DNA of 45,029 bases from CAZIQY01 sp964541605 (GCA_964541605.1 CAZIQY010000017.1:1-45029); one strand, 5' to 3'. Counted from the first letter of the stretch, positions 1 through 8,423 are shown. Made by a program: numbers and translations. The notes: a model not told the origin generated them from the letters alone.

Positions 1-123
1 CAGTTTCTCACTTATAAATCCCTGTTTCCTGTCCAAACAACCCCGACCACCTCTTTATACCCCCCCTTTACACGTCGCATTATAAAAATAATTCTCTACC
101 CATATCAACTTACTACAAAACAC

Positions 124-154
124 AAAACCCCGCGCTCTTCTGGTAACGGGGTTT
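124..154 (-). terminator. intrinsic terminator of the small RHH gene
   Basis: Inverted repeat AAACCCCG (125-132) and CGGGGTTT (147-154). Read on the minus strand, the stem is followed by a T-rich stretch (TTTTGTGTTTTG). It lies about 35 bases past the stop of the minus-strand ribbon-helix-helix gene, so it probably ends that transcript. Confidence 0.6.
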
Positions 155-187
155 CAGTAATCAGACATGGCAGCCCTCAGTTAAGGG

Positions 188-349
188 TTATTTCCTGGGT
201 TTACTCTCTTGTTTTTCGTACTTTTTCAGCAAATCCCGCATTGATTCTTCAAGAAGATCATTCACGGGACGTTCAAGATCAATGGCGAGTTTTTTAAATT
301 CCTTCAGGAGATCATTTCTCAGTAGAGTTGAAAACATCTTCTTTTCCAT
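188..349 (-). CDS. small ribbon-helix-helix-like protein (53 aa)
   Basis: An ATG at 349 opens a 53-codon frame ending in TAA at 188. The residues after MEKKMFSTLLRND read like a ribbon-helix-helix fold: a short N-terminal strand, a helix (LLKEFKKLAIDLERP), a turn at V-N-D, and a second helix (LLEESMRDLLKKYEK), with a basic tail. Such proteins usually bind DNA as dimers and act as antitoxins, partition factors or element repressors. No toxin gene is adjacent; the nearest gene is the divergent integrase, so a regulator of that element is a reasonable inference. The Shine-Dalgarno is weak (AAAAG). The composition and the downstream terminator support a real gene, but the family is assigned from the pattern only. 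Confidence 0.6.
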   Translation of the reverse strand: MEKKMFSTLLRNDLLKEFKKLAIDLERPVNDLLEESMRDLLKKYEKQESKPRK

Positions 350-395
350 AGAATTCTTTTAATATCATGACATAAATAAATCAAGAAAAATCTAC

Positions 396-422
396 TTGAC
401 AGTGATAATATAAAGATATACT
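396..422 (+). promoter_or_regulatory. candidate sigma-70 promoter for the integrase leader
   Basis: TTGACA at 396-401 and TATACT at 417-422, separated by 15 bases, slightly short. It points toward the structured leader and integrase, which would give an untranslated leader of about 150 bases. A -10 one or two bases further down is also possible. Confidence 0.4.
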
Positions 423-490
423 GATATACACATACAATGATTTAATTGATTTCTGAACGATAGACACATGAAAACTAAAAAAACATACAA

Positions 491-560
491 GCCTGAAGAT
501 ACCTCACGCGGTGACGTGTGGGGCGGTTAGTCTATGACCGGGGGAATTCTTCAGGCTTTT
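491..560 (+). promoter_or_regulatory. structured leader RNA / attenuator-like element upstream of the integrase
   Basis: A perfect 8-bp outer stem, GCCTGAAG (491-498) with CTTCAGGC (549-556), encloses two smaller hairpins: CACG/CGTG near 505-518, and CGGT (524-527) with ACCG (537-540). The outer stem is followed directly by TTTTT. A multi-branched fold ending in a U tract just before a Shine-Dalgarno is what an attenuator, a riboswitch or a small stable RNA would look like. I could not match it to a named RNA family, and no reverse transcriptase is present to suggest a retron. Confidence 0.5.
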
Positions 561-582
561 TCTTTAAGAAAGGAGCTTGTAT

Positions 583-1707
583 ATGGCTTGCATCACAAAA
601 AGACGGGATCGATGGGTCATAGATTGCTATGACCAGCACGGGAAACGTTACCGGAAGACGTTGCCAGAGGGAACCACGAAACAAAGAGCGCGGGAAATCC
701 TCAGGGAGATAGAGGAAAAGATTGCACGTCGGATGTTTACCCATGAGAAAAAGATGCCCTTATTTTCTGAAGTTATGAAATCATGGGCGGAGTATAAAAA
801 ACCAAACCTAAGAGCAAATACATGGGAAACTGTGGATGGATGCATGAGAATCCATTTAGCCGAGTTTAACAACGTTAAGATTGGCCTGATTACAACGGCA
901 ACGGTAGAGAAATTTCTTGCAGAATTGCAAAAAAAAGGTTTTAAACTTGGAACCATAAGCTGGATAACAACGATTTTAAATCAGATCATGGCTTATGCTG
1001 TGCGCCACAGACTGATTGAAAGCAATCCGGTCCGAGATGCTGAGAAACCACGAAAGCAAAACACCGGCATTGAGGGTGAGGATGCAAGCAAAATAACAAT
1101 ATTGACGCCAGATCAGATAAGGATTTTTTTAGGGGCTGTGGACAATCAGAAATATTACACTCTATTTTTGATGGCAGTCATGACAGGGGCGCGACAGGGT
1201 GAACTTTTAGGGCTGAAATGGTCAGACGTTGACTTTCAAAAAAAACAGATCCATATTAAAAGAACTTACAATCATGCCCGTTTTTTCTTACCAAAAACAA
1301 AAGGGGCTATCAGGTCAATCGACCTTGCGCCATTGGTAGTCTCTGCTCTCGCCTCCTGGAAATTAAAAAGCGGTGGTCATGACAATAATCTTGTATTTCC
1401 CAATGATGACGGTAAACCCCTATATGCTCTTACTATGGTGAGAAAGTATTTCAAACCGGCTTTAAAAGCCTCAGGTTGCCCTACAATTCGGTTTCATGAC
1501 CTGAGACATACTTACGCCAGTCTTTTGATTGACCAGGGTGAAAATATCAAGTACATCCAAACACAGTTAGGTCATTCAACACCGATGATGACCCTTAACG
1601 TTTATTCTCACTTGATGAAATCGGAAAATCAAGAGGCAGCGATTAGGCTGGAAAAATCTGTTTTTGAGATTACTGGTCAAAAAGTGGTCACAAACCAGGG
1701 TGTATAA
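583..1707 (+). CDS. phage-type tyrosine recombinase/integrase
   Basis: This is a site-specific recombinase of the phage integrase family that cuts and rejoins DNA at attachment sites. Residues 1-55 look like an arm-binding AP2-like domain, 60-160 like a SAM-like core-binding domain, and 170-350 form the catalytic domain. The catalytic residues are visible: R204 (GARQGELLG), H305 and R308 (HDLRHTY), H331 (LGHST) and the nucleophile Y341 (NVYSH). The length (374 aa) is normal and the frame is intact. I chose the ATG at 583 because AGGAG at 571-575 lies seven bases upstream; a TTG at 577 is too close. There is no tRNA beside it, so the attachment site is not identifiable. It probably marks one end of an integrated element extending left of the window. 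Confidence 0.93.
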   Translation: MACITKRRDRWVIDCYDQHGKRYRKTLPEGTTKQRAREILREIEEKIARRMFTHEKKMPLFSEVMKSWAEYKKPNLRANTWETVDGCMRIHLAEFNNVKIGLITTATVEKFLAELQKKGFKLGTISWITTILNQIMAYAVRHRLIESNPVRDAEKPRKQNTGIEGEDASKITILTPDQIRIFLGAVDNQKYYTLFLMAVMTGARQGELLGLKWSDVDFQKKQIHIKRTYNHARFFLPKTKGAIRSIDLAPLVVSALASWKLKSGGHDNNLVFPNDDGKPLYALTMVRKYFKPALKASGCPTIRFHDLRHTYASLLIDQGENIKYIQTQLGHSTPMMTLNVYSHLMKSENQEAAIRLEKSVFEITGQKVVTNQGV

Positions 1708-1729
1708 AATCATAAAAGGTTGAAATAAC

Positions 1730-2476
1730 ATGACAATTAGGATTATTGATTCCCATATGCACTGCGGCGTCCAGAACGAGACGCTTCCTATCGACGTCAT
1801 AGATAAATATCTCGATGCGGGGGGGATTCAGGGCGCCTGTCTTTTTGCTCCCGTGGAGGACATTTATGACCGGTACAATTACAACTTTGAAGACAACACC
1901 GCCTGGGTTGCCTGCAGACAGCGGGCCAACAGTTATGTCCTCGACATTCAACAGAGCCGTGAACATTTTTTTGCCTATTACTTTGTCTGGAACGATTTCA
2001 GGAAGAGTGAATTAAAAAAGGGGTATAAGGCAATAAAGTGGCATCGCCATGAGTACGAACCGGTGTATCATTACGATGATCCCTTCTGTGAAGCGTTCCT
2101 TCAGGAGGCGTATGGCCTGCAGCTTCCCATTGTCCTTGAAGAATCCTATGAGAATACAAAATATCTCATCAGGAGGATTGATGGGCGGACACCGGTTATT
2201 ATTCCCCATATGGGCGGTTTGAACGGAGGGTTCCCTGCCCTGTTCAGGTCAGGCATCTGGGATAACGAAACCATTTATGTCGATACGGCGCTCGCCACGG
2301 GCCGGGAAATGGCCATGTTCCTGGACAGGTATGGAAGTGAGAGACTTCTCTTCGGAAGTGATTTTCCATTCGGCGTCCCCGGAAGCGAGCTTCAGAAAAT
2401 CATCCATTTGAATCTGTCGAAAAAGGATTTCGAGAACGTGGTCTGCCGCAATATCTTAAGGTTTCTGCGGGTCTGA
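1730..2476 (+). CDS. amidohydrolase family 2 (TIM-barrel metal-dependent hydrolase)
   Basis: The protein is a metal-dependent hydrolase of the amidohydrolase_2 type. The N-terminus carries the metal-binding DSHMHCG motif, the middle has a histidine in PHMGG, and the C-terminus has LLFGSDFPFG, where the aspartate normally completes the active site. At 248 aa it is a compact single-domain member; relatives act as decarboxylases, lactonases or amidases. The substrate cannot be told from sequence. It starts 22 bases after the integrase stop on the same strand, with only a weak Shine-Dalgarno, and converges with the korB gene. It is not obviously part of the integrase element, and its composition resembles the core genes that follow. 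Confidence 0.8.
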   Translation: MTIRIIDSHMHCGVQNETLPIDVIDKYLDAGGIQGACLFAPVEDIYDRYNYNFEDNTAWVACRQRANSYVLDIQQSREHFFAYYFVWNDFRKSELKKGYKAIKWHRHEYEPVYHYDDPFCEAFLQEAYGLQLPIVLEESYENTKYLIRRIDGRTPVIIPHMGGLNGGFPALFRSGIWDNETIYVDTALATGREMAMFLDRYGSERLLFGSDFPFGVPGSELQKIIHLNLSKKDFENVVCRNILRFLRV

Positions 2477-2495
2477 TATGGTCAATACGGCAATC

Positions 2496-3323
2496 TTAAA
2501 CTCTGCTCGCGTGTCTCGCTGTCAGCAGCCGGATCATCTCTTCCTCAGAGACAGGATTTCCAAACAGATTCTGCCGGATTCCTCGCACAGGGACACCTTC
2601 ATGTTTGTAAATAATACCGATGGGAATTCTCTCTCCCCATGTTTCTGCAATCTTCATGGCCTCAAATCTGTCGGCAACGGGTGATTCGAGTTTGTAAACC
2701 CGTTCCCGGTAATACTGGTAGGTGTTGATCCTGTTGAAGGTGACACAGGGTTGCAGGATGTCCACCAGGGCCGTTCCCGGAAAGAGGATCGCCTCTTTGA
2801 TGATGATCTTCAGATGCTCCGGCTCTCCCGCAAATCCCCGGGCCACAAAGGGCGCCCCCATGGAAATGGCGAGGGAGAGGGGATTGAGAGGGGTGTTTTC
2901 ATTTCCCGCCGGATCGAGGGAGTTTTTAATGCCCATGTCTGTCGTCGGGGAACTCTGTCCCTTGGTGAGACCGTATACTTTATTATCGCTCACCAGGATG
3001 GTGATGTCGATATTTTTCCTGATTGTGTGGATGAAGTGGTTGCCCCCTTCGCCATAAATACATCCGTCTCCGGAATAGGCGATCACGGTGAGTTCCGGCC
3101 GTGCAAGCTTGATCCCCACGGCAAGGGGAATGGAGCGGCCATGGAGGCCGTTGAAATAGTTGACATCGAGGTAGTGGGGCATCTTGGCAGCCTGTCCGAT
3201 GCCCGAAGTGAAAACAATATTTTTTGCAGTAACGGGCAGTTCCTGAAGGGCCGTTTCCAGAGCGTTCCGGATACCCAGATTGCCGCAGCCCGGACACCAT
3301 GCGGTTTCAATTTTCGATTCCAT
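2496..3323 (-). CDS. korB: 2-oxoacid:ferredoxin oxidoreductase, beta subunit (TPP-binding)
   Basis: This is the thiamine-diphosphate subunit of a 2-oxoacid:ferredoxin oxidoreductase (KorB/VorB type). It has WCPGCGN near the N-terminus, whose cysteines with a later one (QPCVTF) normally hold the 4Fe-4S cluster. The TPP/Mg motif begins with GDGCIYGEGGNH and ends about 25 residues later at SDN. The complex converts 2-oxoacids plus CoA to acyl-CoA, CO2 and reduced ferredoxin, or runs in reverse for carbon fixation, in the cytoplasm. The start at 3323 is chosen for AAGGAG seven bases upstream; an in-frame codon at 3344 has none. It follows korA by 49 bases in the same operon. Whether the substrate is 2-oxoglutarate, a branched-chain oxoacid or another compound cannot be read here. 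Confidence 0.9.
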   Translation of the reverse strand: MESKIETAWCPGCGNLGIRNALETALQELPVTAKNIVFTSGIGQAAKMPHYLDVNYFNGLHGRSIPLAVGIKLARPELTVIAYSGDGCIYGEGGNHFIHTIRKNIDITILVSDNKVYGLTKGQSSPTTDMGIKNSLDPAGNENTPLNPLSLAISMGAPFVARGFAGEPEHLKIIIKEAILFPGTALVDILQPCVTFNRINTYQYYRERVYKLESPVADRFEAMKIAETWGERIPIGIIYKHEGVPVRGIRQNLFGNPVSEEEMIRLLTARHASRV

Positions 3324-3336
3324 GCGTTTTCTCCTT

Positions 3337-3362
3337 GATTGCATCAGGAAATTGATGCAATC
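3337..3362 (-). other. intergenic hairpin between korA and korB
   Basis: GATTGCATC (3337-3345) and GATGCAATC (3354-3362) form a perfect 9-bp stem with an 8-base loop. It fills most of the korA-korB gap and touches the korB Shine-Dalgarno. There is no U tract, so it is more likely to affect message stability or korB translation than to terminate. Confidence 0.5.
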
Positions 3363-3372
3363 GCAAAAAGAC

Positions 3373-4998
3373 TCAAATTTTTTCTTGAATCAGCCGGCAA
3401 AGCTCGAGAACGGTAAAGCATTCCCCGTTGTACTTCAAAATCAGGTCGGACATTTTAATGTCCAGTTCTCTTTTGAGAAGTCCGGCAAACTGGCCTGTCG
3501 CGTTGTTTTCGATGCCGATGAGCCGCTTCGCAGACAGATCGTACCCCGCCACCATTTCTTGAGTAAGGGGATATACCTGGGAAAAATGCAGGGCGCCGAT
3601 TTGCCTTCCCCCGGCACGGATTTTCTCAACCGCTTCCTTCACGATGGACTTGTTGGAACCCCAGCAGACCAGGAAGACGTCTGCATCCCGGTCCCCGAAA
3701 AAGCCCGGCATCCGGGCGTCCTTTCTGAGAAGCTCGCCTTTTTTCAGGCGTTTATCCATCATCCGGATGCGAAGATTCAGATCTTCCGTAATCGCGCCCT
3801 CTTCCGTATGTTCGTCTGAATCCACTCTGACCAAGGCGTCGCTCAGGCCGGGATAGGTAAGGGGCGAGATGCCGTCGGCCGTCAGTTGATACCGTTTGTA
3901 ACCGGCGTCAAAGGTTCTGTAATCGCGGTCACTGACGTCGGTCGGAACTTGCTCTTCTACGATCTGCATGGAGTCTGCAAAATACTGGTCTGTAAGAATG
4001 ATGACGGGCATCTGATAACGGTCCGCCAGATCAAAACTGTTCTTGGCAACTATGACGGCTTCGTCAATGGAGCCGGGTGCGAAGACAGCGCGGGGAAATT
4101 CCCCGTGGCCTGCATGAAGGACGAAGTTCAAATCTCCCTGCTCTGTTCGTGTGGGAAGCCCTGTCGAAGGGCCGGGACGCTGCGCGTCGATGATGACAAT
4201 GGGCGTCTCCGTCATCCCGGAAAGCGAAACCGATTCCGTCATGAGGGCAAAGCCCCCTCCGGAAGTGGCGACCATGGCCCGCAGCCCGGCGTAGGATGCC
4301 CCCAAAGCCATATTGACGGCGGAAATTTCATCCTCCGCCTGTTCAAAATGGACGGGCATCTCCAGCGCCGCTCTCGTGACATACATCATGATCGACGTGG
4401 CCGGCGTCATGGGATATGCGGCCATGAACTGACAACCGCCAAGGAGGGCGCCGAAGGCAAGAGCCTGGTTGCCGTCGAACTGAAGGCGGTTTACCGATTG
4501 CGCAATCACGGGGAACCTCTTTGTCATCTTCCAGTTTCCTGAAAATGCGAACCCCGTCCTGATCTGTTCCATATGAAGGGGATCATCAACGATTTTTTCG
4601 ATGGCCTCCGTTTGAACGCCCATTGTGGCCAGGATGATTCCCGTTATGATGGTATTGCTTGCCACAGGGTTGTGATAGGTGTCGGTAGCAGCTTTTTCGA
4701 TTTCACGGATCTGCTCTCCCGCCAGAAAGTTGCCGCCGTCTTTCAGGGCGGGTTTGTGTCTGGTTTCTGTTTCGTCGTCCAGGGCAATGATCATGTTCCA
4801 GGGTTTTCCGCTCAGGGCGTACACGGGTTGATCCGAAATGCGGAACATGTGAAAGTTATGGCCCCCGCGGATGCGGGACATATAGTTCTTCGTTGCAAAA
4901 TAACAGTAATTGAGCCGGAAAAGCAGGGTTGTCAGTTCGATTTCAATCGAAGCAAGTCCCTGTCCCGCCTCCCCGCCGACTAAGAGATTGCATTCCAT
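3373..4998 (-). CDS. korA: 2-oxoacid:ferredoxin oxidoreductase, fused gamma-alpha subunit
   Basis: Two domains of the oxidoreductase are fused. Residues 1 to about 170 are the gamma domain (GGEAGQGL, later YMSRIRGGHNF); about 190 to 541 are the alpha domain, with the pyrimidine-binding region around AAYPMTPATSIM, FEQAEDEISAVNMALGAS and ATSGGGFALM. This gamma-alpha fusion is standard for KorA-type enzymes, and the length is right. No ferredoxin-like delta domain is present, so electrons pass through the cluster in KorB to an external ferredoxin. GGGAGG lies five bases before the ATG. The gene leads a two-gene operon with korB. Such enzymes link amino acid or fatty acid breakdown to ferredoxin in syntrophic anaerobes; that role is inferred. 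Confidence 0.9.
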   Translation of the reverse strand: MECNLLVGGEAGQGLASIEIELTTLLFRLNYCYFATKNYMSRIRGGHNFHMFRISDQPVYALSGKPWNMIIALDDETETRHKPALKDGGNFLAGEQIREIEKAATDTYHNPVASNTIITGIILATMGVQTEAIEKIVDDPLHMEQIRTGFAFSGNWKMTKRFPVIAQSVNRLQFDGNQALAFGALLGGCQFMAAYPMTPATSIMMYVTRAALEMPVHFEQAEDEISAVNMALGASYAGLRAMVATSGGGFALMTESVSLSGMTETPIVIIDAQRPGPSTGLPTRTEQGDLNFVLHAGHGEFPRAVFAPGSIDEAVIVAKNSFDLADRYQMPVIILTDQYFADSMQIVEEQVPTDVSDRDYRTFDAGYKRYQLTADGISPLTYPGLSDALVRVDSDEHTEEGAITEDLNLRIRMMDKRLKKGELLRKDARMPGFFGDRDADVFLVCWGSNKSIVKEAVEKIRAGGRQIGALHFSQVYPLTQEMVAGYDLSAKRLIGIENNATGQFAGLLKRELDIKMSDLILKYNGECFTVLELCRLIQEKI

Positions 4999-5200
4999 GA
5001 TGGCCTCCCTTTATTGAAGATCCTTAAGGTGATGAGACGTCAATTTTTTCAAAGGTCTATGGATATTTTATGGCGATAATGTACAATTTGCAAGAAGCGA
5101 TATGATTGTACAAACATTTCATCTCATGATTGCAGAGATGAATACAACCTGATAATAATGCCCCTCATAGTTTTACAAAATCGGGAAGGAGACATTGATC

Positions 5201-6406
5201 ATGCTGACAGATGCTGAGCTCAATCGATATGCGGATGTCCTTGTATGGGCATTGAAGACAGCCAGAAAAAACCCCTTCAAAAAACAGGAATCCATCCTCG
5301 TTCAGTACGATCCTGCCGCTATCAGGCTCGCAGAGATACTGTATGACAGAATCCTCGATATGGAAATTAACCCGGTTCAGCGAATGGTGCATACCGTATC
5401 CATGGAACTCAATTTTTACAAGAAAGCCAACGACAGACAGCTGATTTTTCAGATCCCCGGAGACAAGGAACTCTTTGGTCATATTAATGGAAGAATTTTT
5501 CTTCGCGCCCCTGATTCTTTGACCCATCTGAAAGATGTGGATCCTCAAAAAATCGGAAAAGTTCTTGTGGCAAAAAAGCCGCTCCGGGACATTATGGACA
5601 AACGGGAAGAAGAGGGGCATTACAGCTGGACCCTATGCACCCTGCCCACGGAAGAGCTGGCAACACAGGCAAGAATGACACCGGTGGCGTACAAAGAACA
5701 GCTGATCAAGGCCTGCTACCTGGATATCGATGACCCCGTTTCCAAATGGCGAAGCATTCTCAAAGAAGTCACGGGGATCAAAAACTGGCTGAACCGCCTT
5801 TCCGTGAAGTATTTTCATGTGGAATCTTCAAACGTAGATCTCACGATCACGCCGGGCGAACACAGGAAATGGGTCGGCATATCCGGGCACAACATTCCGA
5901 GCTTTGAGCTCTTTCTTTCACCGGACTGGCGGGGAACGGAGGGTTTTTATTATGCGAATCTGCCTTCCTTCCGCAGCGGGAACTATGTGGAGGGAATCCG
6001 GATCACCTTCAGGAAAGGCAAAGTCGTATCATTGACGTCGGAAACAGGGGAGGACTTTGCCGTCAAACAGCTTGCCATGGACAGGGGGGCCTGCCGGGTG
6101 GGAGAATTTTCTCTGACGGATCGGCGTTTCTCCAGGATTGATCGATTCATGGCCGATACGCTGTTTGATGAAAACCACGGAGGAGAATATGGAAACTGCC
6201 ATATCGCCCTGGGCTCTTCCTACTCTACCACGTACAATGGCGATCCCTCCACCCTGACGAAAGAGATGAAGAAGAAAATGGGGTTCAACGACTCGGCCCT
6301 CCACTGGGATATCGTCAATACGGAGGACAAGACCGTCACCGCCCATCTCACGTCGGGCCGGAAGATCGTAATCTATGAAAGCGGTATTTTTAAACATTCC
6401 TTTTAA
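5201..6406 (+). CDS. M29 family metallo-aminopeptidase
   Basis: This resembles the thermophilic aminopeptidases AmpS/AmpT (peptidase family M29), cytoplasmic enzymes with two metals that remove N-terminal residues. The expected ligands are all present: E264 in NYVEG, E302 in RVGEFSL, H334 in NCHIALG, and H368 and D370 in LHWDI. The length of 402 aa matches the family. The start at 5201 follows AAGGAG at 5186-5191; a TTG at 5195 is too close to it. The gene stands alone and is divergent from korA. A peptide-salvage role is likely, and nothing suggests inactivity. Confidence 0.9.
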   Translation: MLTDAELNRYADVLVWALKTARKNPFKKQESILVQYDPAAIRLAEILYDRILDMEINPVQRMVHTVSMELNFYKKANDRQLIFQIPGDKELFGHINGRIFLRAPDSLTHLKDVDPQKIGKVLVAKKPLRDIMDKREEEGHYSWTLCTLPTEELATQARMTPVAYKEQLIKACYLDIDDPVSKWRSILKEVTGIKNWLNRLSVKYFHVESSNVDLTITPGEHRKWVGISGHNIPSFELFLSPDWRGTEGFYYANLPSFRSGNYVEGIRITFRKGKVVSLTSETGEDFAVKQLAMDRGACRVGEFSLTDRRFSRIDRFMADTLFDENHGGEYGNCHIALGSSYSTTYNGDPSTLTKEMKKKMGFNDSALHWDIVNTEDKTVTAHLTSGRKIVIYESGIFKHSF

Positions 6407-6717
6407 TGAGGGAAAGTTCTTTTACTCCAAGTACTGGAAACAAACCTGATTTTATTTTCTCAATAATCATGATATGAATGCGAGACATTTACGAAGCAGG
6501 TTTTTAGGTACCGAGACTGTCGTACCTGTGCGAAACTTGTCGATTAATGGAGAAAACAAAACCTCAACTTACGGTATCCGGAGAAACCGGCCTACTCGAC
6601 TCAAATGATTTTCCATGGGTAAGTCCTGTATGATACCAGGAACAACAAAAGAATCATGCTTCCGAGGGCTGCATCTGAAAGCCGTGGAGGCAAAACATCT
6701 TTAGGGAGGAGTAGCTT
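6407..6717. other. intergenic region, 311 bp
   Basis: No gene is visible. A small hairpin, AGGTAC (6506-6511) with GTACCT (6522-6527), lies in the middle. It has no U tract and its role is unknown. A promoter for the EF-hand gene must lie here, but no convincing hexamer pair was found. Confidence 0.5.
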
Positions 6718-7317
6718 ATGAGAAAAACATGCGGCGTTGTAATGGTTGTGATGATGGTTCTGGTGATCGGCATTGGCGGGGCGATGGCTCAAGGAAAGAA
6801 TCCGGTTGTAACCCAAACGGCTTTTACCAAAATAGACACCAACAGTGACGGCGTGATAACGGTAGTGGAACATAGCGCCTATTGGAAGGAGCGCTTCAAG
6901 GACATCGATGCCAGCAAGGACGGCAAGTTGATAGCTGCCGAATTTGAAGCAGCTACCAAGCAGGCCTTCAGTAACGCCGATGCCGATAAGGATAATATGC
7001 TGGTAGCCCAGGAATTTATCGCCTACTGGTGCGGACCGGAGGCCCAGGCGCCGAAGAGGGCAAAAGGCAAGGTAACCAGGAATATAGACGTCAACAAGGA
7101 CGGAAAGATTGGCAAAGACGAATGCGTGGTCTTCTGGATGGGCCGCTATTTAGACATGGACACCAACAAAGACGGCAGGGTCACCATGGATGAATTTCTG
7201 GTTGCGATGAAAAAACGGTTTAAAGATATCGATAAGAACAGCGACGGCTACATATCTGTGCAGGAGCATGATTACTACTGGTCCGGGAAACGGGCGCCCG
7301 CCAAGAAGGCAAAATAG
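6718..7317 (+). CDS. exported EF-hand calcium-binding protein with six loops
   Basis: A classic signal peptide (basic start, hydrophobic run, cut after GGAMAQ) leads a mature protein of about 175 residues. It contains six EF-hand loops: DTNSDGVITVVE, DASKDGKLIAAE, DADKDNMLVAQE, DVNKDGKIGKDE, DTNKDGRVTMDE and DKNSDGYISVQE. Positions 1, 3, 5 and 12 of the loops are mostly acidic or polar and suited to calcium; loop 3 lacks the usual glycine at position 6. It is probably a periplasmic calcium sensor or buffer. AGGGAGGAG (6703-6711) lies six bases before the ATG. The tail is basic (APAKKAK). The gene is monocistronic, followed by a terminator. Its partner is unknown. Confidence 0.88.
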   Translation: MRKTCGVVMVVMMVLVIGIGGAMAQGKNPVVTQTAFTKIDTNSDGVITVVEHSAYWKERFKDIDASKDGKLIAAEFEAATKQAFSNADADKDNMLVAQEFIAYWCGPEAQAPKRAKGKVTRNIDVNKDGKIGKDECVVFWMGRYLDMDTNKDGRVTMDEFLVAMKKRFKDIDKNSDGYISVQEHDYYWSGKRAPAKKAK

Positions 7318-7348
7318 ATGTAATATAGTAATTTCTACAATCCGATTT

Positions 7349-7372
7349 GCGGGGAGGCAAATGTCTCCCCGC
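7349..7372 (+). terminator. terminator of the EF-hand gene
   Basis: GCGGGGAG (7349-7356) and CTCCCCGC (7365-7372) form an 8-bp GC-rich stem with an 8-base loop, followed by a short T-rich run (AGTTGTTT). It begins 31 bases after the stop codon. Confidence 0.6.
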
Positions 7373-7851
7373 AGTTGTTTCAGCCCTTGGTAAGTACCGA
7401 TGAAGAAAATCCACAGACAGATCAACTGATACACCACCGGTTGTGCGTATATCGCACTTCACGTGCGTACTGTGCACACTCAAGCAAGTGCAGATTCTCG
7501 TTGTGTTTCTCTAAGAATAACATTTTTGTTCGTGCGGTAAACGCACAAATCGTCTGCGACCTGCCAAAATAGTCATCATGTTTATTAGGGAACGCCGTTT
7601 CTCCAGCGTAAATATTATCATTATAATAGACAGTGAATCTAAATAGTTATACAAGAATCATCCATTGTATCGTTGCGATTCAAGCTTGTTGACCTGTTGG
7701 ATATTCAAGTTGGCATTTATTTCGCAATGCACACTATCGATGAGACCTCAGGTAGAATGTAAGAAACCTTTAGGAATAATCTAATAAATGATTTATGAAA
7801 GGTAATTCTCAGAGGTCTCGCTGGACTCATACCGTATCATAAGATAAATAG
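7373..7851. other. intergenic region, about 480 bp
   Basis: AT-rich DNA without a convincing frame on either strand. I see no RNA gene, repeat or mobile-element end in it. Confidence 0.5.
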
Positions 7852-8082
7852 ATGGAAAAGGAGGAGAAGAAGCGCGGTTCGCAGAACGAGGATCAGGAAG
7901 AGTTGTTGTCGAATTCGGAATTTGGGTTTGTGTACGATTTTTTCATATCGGAAGGTAAAAAGGTAACTTCAAGAAAGAGGGCAGACAGAGGAAAGCCCCA
8001 GGAAAAGAGAAAAAGCGAATTAAAGTTTAAGGATCAAAGTGTAACGTTTTTTCTTCCTGATTTTTTTACCCACGAAGATTAG
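7852..8082 (+). CDS. small charged hypothetical protein (76 aa)
   Basis: This is an open frame of 76 codons rich in lysine, glutamate and arginine, with a more hydrophobic end (SVTFFLPDFFTHED). No domain is recognised. There is no Shine-Dalgarno before the ATG, only AT-rich sequence, which argues against it. The frame ends just before a pair of hairpins, the second a good terminator, which would suit a short transcript. It could be a spurious frame, so treat it as tentative. Confidence 0.3.
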   Translation: MEKEEKKRGSQNEDQEELLSNSEFGFVYDFFISEGKKVTSRKRADRGKPQEKRKSELKFKDQSVTFFLPDFFTHED

Positions 8083-8115
8083 TTCTGCCGGTAATGTGAA
8101 GATTTTTATTAATGA

Positions 8116-8155
8116 TCGGTGGATGGTTTCCTTTCCCTCCTTTGCCATCCACCGA
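8116..8155 (+). repeat. twin hairpin, copy 1
   Basis: TCGGTGGATGG (8116-8126) and CCATCCACCGA (8145-8155) form an 11-bp perfect stem. The loop is pyrimidine-rich (TTTCCTTTCCCTCC and four more bases). The same stem and loop recur about 100 bases downstream. There is no T tract after this copy. Confidence 0.65.
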
Positions 8156-8217
8156 CCCCCTTTCCAGAGGTTCTGAGAGAGGGGTCAGCATTTATGATCC
8201 CTTTCAGTTTTCATAGC

Positions 8218-8263
8218 GGGTGGATGGTTCCTTTTCCCTCCTTTTACCATCCACCCTTTTTTT
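8218..8263 (+). terminator. twin hairpin, copy 2, with terminator T-tract
   Basis: GGGTGGATGG (8218-8227) and CCATCCACCC (8247-8256) are followed by seven T. The loop again holds a CCTTTTCCCTCC-like pyrimidine run. Copy 2 fits an intrinsic terminator well; the repetition of the loop sequence as well as the stem is unusual. Confidence 0.65.
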
Positions 8264-8394
8264 ATCAAACATACTTCCTGCTTATCCACAAGCTGCTAAG
8301 CTCTATAAATATATTGGCGCAACGGTCATGCCATTACATTCAACCCGGAAAAAACAGAATGTCTTATCTCACGATATTTTGTAGTCAAATTGTC

Positions 8395-8423
8395 TTGACG
8401 CGCAAGAGATTTAGTCCTATGAT
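8395..8423 (+). promoter_or_regulatory. promoter of the VWA/OmpA lipoprotein gene
   Basis: TTGACG (8395-8400) and TATGAT (8418-8423) are separated by exactly 17 bases. It lies about 80 bases before the lipoprotein start, on the same strand. Confidence 0.6.

Noticed and set aside
491..560. Retron or diversity-generating element RNA
   Set aside because: No reverse transcriptase lies near; the only adjacent gene is a tyrosine recombinase.
396..600. tRNA gene as integration site beside the integrase
   Set aside because: No cloverleaf or CCA end; the structured leader does not fit tRNA.
8116..8263. CRISPR-like repeat
   Set aside because: Only two copies, each a hairpin with its own loop; no regular spacers or cas genes.
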